In this document: piece by piece, positions 6,495 to 9,470 of the stretch
Position numbering within the stretch: the stretch's first letter is position 1
How the letters are laid out: every line of letters starts with the position of its first letter
Assembly (NCBI GenBank): GCA_902495085.1
Contig: CABUWA010000073.1
Span: forward strand, 1-9,470
Length of the DNA stretch: 9,470 nt
Origin: an uncultured Collinsella sp.
GTDB taxonomy: Bacteria; Actinomycetota; Coriobacteriia; Coriobacteriales; Coriobacteriaceae
Direction of reading: 5' to 3'
The notes under the pieces: model-generated
Seen by the model: the letters and a program-made list of their open reading frames with translations, nothing else
What the model was told of the DNA's origin: nothing
Databases searched by the model: none
Position numbers and translations under genes: made by a program

Positions 6495-7223
6495 ATGCGC
6501 CTGTTTCAGCAGACGCCCGAGGACTATTACAACGCCCCCTACGCCGAGTTTCCAGCGCTCATCCGCGGCACCGTCGTCGTAGTCATGGCCATCCTTTGGG
6601 CCTTCTCCAAGCTCATGTGGCGCTGGAAGGTCGAGGACGCCGATCTTCTGTTTGAGCGCCAGGAAGGCCGCGGCAGCGTGGTCATCTGCAACCACACCTC
6701 GATGGCCGAGCTCTTGGCCGTGGAGACGGCGCTGTTCTTTGGGGGCCGCCGCATTCGTCCCATCTTTAAGTCCGAGTTCGCCAAGAGCAAGATTGTGCGC
6801 TGGGCCTTTAGCCGCGTTGGCGGCATCCCCGTCGAGCGTGGAACTGCCGATATGAAGTGCCTGCGCGCCGCCCAGCATGCGCTGCAGCGCGGCGAGGACG
6901 TCCTGATCTTCCCCGAGGGCACACGCATCCGCTCGCGCGAGATCAAGCCCGAGGTCCACGGCGGCTTTGCGCTCATCGCCCAGATGGGCAAGGCACCCGT
7001 CAACCCGCTCGCCATCTGCGGCTGGTCCGACATCACGCCCGCAGGCAAAAAGCTCATGCGTCCCAAGAAGTGCTGGATCCGCGCCGGCAAGGCCGTCTCG
7101 CTTTCCGACGCACCGGCTGGGCTTAAGCGCACGGAGCGCCTGGAATGGTTTGAGTCCGAGGCCATGAACCGCGTCTACGCTATGCGAGACGAGCTGTGCG
7201 CCGAGCATCCGGGCAGGTTCTAG
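6495..7223 (+). CDS. Lysophospholipid acyltransferase family protein (PlsC-like, 1-acylglycerol-3-phosphate acyltransferase)
   Basis: PlsC-type enzymes transfer an acyl chain to lysophosphatidate at the membrane, giving phosphatidate for phospholipid synthesis. This 242-residue product has a hydrophobic segment (about 24-42) that probably anchors it, then the family blocks in order: NHTSMAE (66-72), FKSEFAKSKIVRWAFSRVGG (91-110) with IPVERG (111-116), FPEGTR (139-144), and a hydrophobic stretch ending near VNPLAICG (169-176). The odd point is block I. The family norm is HX4D, where the Asp supports the catalytic His, but here His67 is followed at the correct spacing by Glu72. The rest of the family signature is intact, so it is probably an active enzyme, though substrate and activity are less certain than usual. 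It starts 3 bases after the cmk stop and ends 2 bases before the ispH start. Confidence 0.9.
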   Translation: MRLFQQTPEDYYNAPYAEFPALIRGTVVVVMAILWAFSKLMWRWKVEDADLLFERQEGRGSVVICNHTSMAELLAVETALFFGGRRIRPIFKSEFAKSKIVRWAFSRVGGIPVERGTADMKCLRAAQHALQRGEDVLIFPEGTRIRSREIKPEVHGGFALIAQMGKAPVNPLAICGWSDITPAGKKLMRPKKCWIRAGKAVSLSDAPAGLKRTERLEWFESEAMNRVYAMRDELCAEHPGRF

Positions 7224-7225
7224 CC

Positions 7226-8125
7226 ATGGACGAGGAAGTCATGAACACTGCCGGGGCTATGCAAGGCAAGGCAGACGCCCCCACCATCGAAATCGCTGCC
7301 CACGCCGGCACCTGCTACGGCGTGCAACGCGCGCTCGACATGGCGTTGGCCGCCGCACCTCAGGCAGAGGAGTGCGCTCAAGTCCACACGCTGGGCCCGC
7401 TCATCCATAACCCCATCGTGGTACGCGAGCTCGCCGAAGCAGGCGTGGGCCTGGCCGACACCTTGGACGACGCCGCGTCGGGCACCGTAATCATCCGCGC
7501 CCACGGCGTGGTGCCGCAGGTCATTGACGTCGCTCGTGAGCGCGGCCTTACCGTGGTCGACGCCACCTGTCCCTACGTGAAGAAGGTCCATGTGGCGGCC
7601 GAGCGCCTGGTGCGCGAGGGCTACCGCGTGATCGTCGTGGGCGAACCGGGCCACCCCGAGGTCGAGGGCATTCTGGGCCACGCCGGGGATGACGCTCAAG
7701 TCGTGAGCTGCGCCGCCGATGCGGACGCGCTGCCGCTCACGGGCAAGGTGGGCCTGGTTGTGCAGACCACCCAAACCGCGCAGAACCTGGCCGAGGTTGT
7801 GGCCTCCATCACCCCGCGCGTGCAGGAACTGCGCGTGATCAACACCATCTGCGCCGCCACGAGCGAACGGCAGCAGGCAGCCGCAACCCTCGCCAACCGC
7901 TGTGATTGCATGGTCGTCGTGGGTGGCAAAAATTCGGGCAACACACGCCGCCTGGCGCAGATTTGCGCCGATGCCTGCGAGCGCACGCATCACATCGAGG
8001 AAGCCTCCGAGCTTGAGGCTGCATGGTTTGCCAACGCGCACCACATCGGCATCACCGCCGGAGCCTCCACCCCGCAAGAACACATCGAGCGCGCCGTAGC
8101 GCGCATCAAGGAGCTTTGCCGCTAA
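7226..8125 (+). CDS. ispH: 4-hydroxy-3-methylbut-2-enyl diphosphate reductase (IspH/LytB)
   Basis: IspH is the iron-sulfur enzyme of the last step of the methylerythritol phosphate pathway. It reduces HMBPP to isopentenyl and dimethylallyl diphosphate, the isoprenoid precursors. From ATG 7226 it has 299 residues. The three cluster-binding cysteines are Cys30 (AGTCYGV), Cys115 (DATCPYV) and Cys209 (NTICAAT). Active-site residues include His61 (LIHNP), His93 (RAHGV), and His143 with Glu145 (GHPEVEG). TTQT (180-183), GGKNSGNT (233-240) and TAGASTP (277-283) complete the substrate pocket. The N-terminus runs about 15-18 residues further before the conserved core than in many homologs. ATG 7241, which has GAGGA four bases upstream, is a plausible alternative, and GTG 7196 inside the acyltransferase gene is less likely. 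There is no fused S1 domain as seen in some Clostridia. Confidence 0.96.
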   Translation: MDEEVMNTAGAMQGKADAPTIEIAAHAGTCYGVQRALDMALAAAPQAEECAQVHTLGPLIHNPIVVRELAEAGVGLADTLDDAASGTVIIRAHGVVPQVIDVARERGLTVVDATCPYVKKVHVAAERLVREGYRVIVVGEPGHPEVEGILGHAGDDAQVVSCAADADALPLTGKVGLVVQTTQTAQNLAEVVASITPRVQELRVINTICAATSERQQAAATLANRCDCMVVVGGKNSGNTRRLAQICADACERTHHIEEASELEAAWFANAHHIGITAGASTPQEHIERAVARIKELCR

Positions 8126-8127
8126 TC

Positions 8128-9470
8128 ATGGACCAGACCGTACCCGCATACGCCGCCGAGGTGGCCGATTACGGGCGCAGCCGCGACCCCGAGCCGGGTG
8201 AGGGCGCGCTCGTAAAGAACGTGCGTCCCGAGTCGCCCGCATGGGATGTGGGTATCGAGCCGGGCATGCGCGTGCTCACGGTCAACGGCGAGCAACTCAC
8301 TGACATGATCGTGTGGCTCTGGGAGGCAGACGACGACACCGTCGAGCTGGAGGTATTCGATCCGCGCGACGGCACTGTCACCCCCGTGGAGCTCGACCGC
8401 TTCCCGGGAGAGGACTGGGGCCTTGAGTTCGACGGCCCCATCTTTGACGGCATGCGTACCTGCGTAAACGCCTGCGTGTTCTGCTTTATGACCATGCTGC
8501 CCAAGGGCGGTCGCTCCACGCTCTATATTCGCGATGACGACTACCGTCTGAGCTTTTTGCAGGGCAACTTTGTCACGCTCACGAACCTCACCGACGAGGA
8601 CGTGCAAAACGTCATCCAACGCAACATGAGCCCCATGAACGTGTCGGTCCACGCCGTAAGCCCCGACGTCCGCCGCCGCATGATGGGCCGCAACGCCCAG
8701 CGCGGCATGGATGTGCTCGAGGCCATCATGGCCGCCGGCATAGAGATTCATGCGCAGATCGTGTTGTGCCCCGGCATGAACGACGGCGAGGAGCTGGAAA
8801 AGACCCTGCGCTTTTGCGAGGAGCACGAGCAAATCACCAGCCTGGGCATTGTGCCGCTCGGTTTTACCAAGCATCAGAACCGTTTTAGCTGGTCCTACAG
8901 CGACAAACCCGAGCTAGCGCGCGAGACCATCGCCATGATTCGACCGTTCCAGGACCGCGCCTATGAGCGCTTTGGCCGCCACACCTTCCAGATGAGCGAC
9001 GAGTTCTATCTGGACGCCGGCATCGATCCTCCCGAGGCAGACTTTTACGACGGTTACCCGCAGTACTACGACGGCATTGGCATGATCCGCTCGTATCTGG
9101 ACGAGACCGACGACGTGCTTGCCGCCGACGCCGAGCGTCTGGCCCGCGTCCGCGAGGCCATCGACGCCCGCAGCCAACACCTGCTGTGCCTCTCGGGCGC
9201 CAGCGCACGCGACACCGTGGCGCGCTTTGTGGAGTCGCCGTATGGTCTCGCCGGCGCCGTCACAGCCATCAAGAACCGCTACTTTGGCGGCAACGTGGAC
9301 GTGACCGGCCTCATCGTCGCGTGTGACATTCTGGAGCAGCTGCCCCAAGATCTGTCGGGGGTTATGCTCTTTGTGCCTAAGCTCATGTTCAACGCTGACG
9401 GCATGACGCTTGACGAGTATCATCGTGACGATTTACTCGCAAGCCTTACCAGTCGCGGCGCCGAGGTTCA
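8128..9470 (+). CDS. DUF512 family protein: PDZ domain plus radical-SAM-like iron-sulfur domain, cut by the window end
   Basis: The reading frame is open from ATG 8128 to the window edge: 447 codons plus two bases, with the stop outside. An N-terminal PDZ-like domain (about 26-90, with VRPESPAWDVGIEPGMRVL) precedes a radical-SAM-like domain. That domain starts with the cysteine motif CVNACVFC (Cys112, Cys116, Cys119; CX3CX2C), expected to hold a [4Fe-4S] cluster. The family stretches LPKGGRSTLYIRDDDYRLSF (124-143) and QGNFVTLTNLTDED (145-158) follow. The C-terminal DUF512 part includes YDGIGMIR (314-321) and FGGNVDVTGLIVACDI (386-401). The family is widespread, but its biochemical function is, to my knowledge, not established. 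Most members are about 430-480 residues, so little should be missing. The ATG lies 2 bases after the ispH stop; its nearest purine-rich site, AAGGAG at 8108-8113, is 14 bases away, so coupling to ispH is likely. In many Gram-positives der follows. Confidence 0.93.
   Translation, partial: MDQTVPAYAAEVADYGRSRDPEPGEGALVKNVRPESPAWDVGIEPGMRVLTVNGEQLTDMIVWLWEADDDTVELEVFDPRDGTVTPVELDRFPGEDWGLEFDGPIFDGMRTCVNACVFCFMTMLPKGGRSTLYIRDDDYRLSFLQGNFVTLTNLTDEDVQNVIQRNMSPMNVSVHAVSPDVRRRMMGRNAQRGMDVLEAIMAAGIEIHAQIVLCPGMNDGEELEKTLRFCEEHEQITSLGIVPLGFTKHQNRFSWSYSDKPELARETIAMIRPFQDRAYERFGRHTFQMSDEFYLDAGIDPPEADFYDGYPQYYDGIGMIRSYLDETDDVLAADAERLARVREAIDARSQHLLCLSGASARDTVARFVESPYGLAGAVTAIKNRYFGGNVDVTGLIVACDILEQLPQDLSGVMLFVPKLMFNADGMTLDEYHRDDLLASLTSRGAEV

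Noticed and set aside
5781..7208. Minus-strand open frame of 475 codons opposite cmk and the acyltransferase gene
   Set aside because: It lies opposite two clear conserved genes, and its protein is a Gly/Ala/Leu/Asp/His-rich product typical of reverse reading of GC-rich codons. No domain or ribosome binding site supports it.
7220..8874. Minus-strand open frames opposite ispH (7220-8083) and the DUF512 gene (8122-8874)
   Set aside because: Both are shadows of strongly conserved + strand genes with intact catalytic motifs.

Overview
The window is a dense, high-GC stretch in which every gene is read from the + strand. It suggests an anaerobic actinobacterium of the class Coriobacteriia, most likely Collinsella or a close relative. 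That assignment is an inference from base composition, strong GGAGG-type ribosome binding sites and remembered gene order; no database search was possible. It is a housekeeping region, with no sign of phage, transposon, CRISPR or defence genes.

Layout: the 3' part of a tRNA-Ala(GGC) gene (1-67) is followed by a clear intrinsic terminator (83-111). Then comes a tightly packed run: an ABC-F ATPase (143-2176); a 98-residue membrane protein of unknown function (2163-2459) overlapping its end; a site-2-protease-like M50 metalloprotease (2469-3152); scpA (3237-4046); scpB (4058-4786); an RluB-type 23S rRNA pseudouridine synthase (4773-5738); cmk (5805-6491); a PlsC-like acyltransferase (6495-7223); ispH (7226-8125); and the first 447 codons of a PDZ/radical-SAM-like DUF512 protein (8128 to the window end). 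The only gaps above 60 bases inside the run are 3153-3236 and 5739-5804. No terminator is visible after position 111, so a single long transcript, perhaps with internal promoters, is plausible.

Functionally the run mixes ribosome-linked genes (ABC-F, RluB), chromosome segregation (ScpA and ScpB, the partners of SMC), nucleotide metabolism (Cmk), membrane lipid synthesis (PlsC-like) and isoprenoid precursor synthesis (IspH). Similar scpAB-rluB-cmk-plsC-ispH-DUF512 orders are known in Gram-positive bacteria, and in them the GTPase gene der often follows; it may lie just past the window.

I found no convincing new multi-gene system. The points most worth a second look are the complete absence of TGA among nine stop codons in a high-GC sequence, an HX4E instead of HX4D catalytic motif in the acyltransferase, the unrecognised 98-residue membrane protein, the uncharacterised DUF512 protein, and ribosome binding sites written into the last codons of upstream genes.
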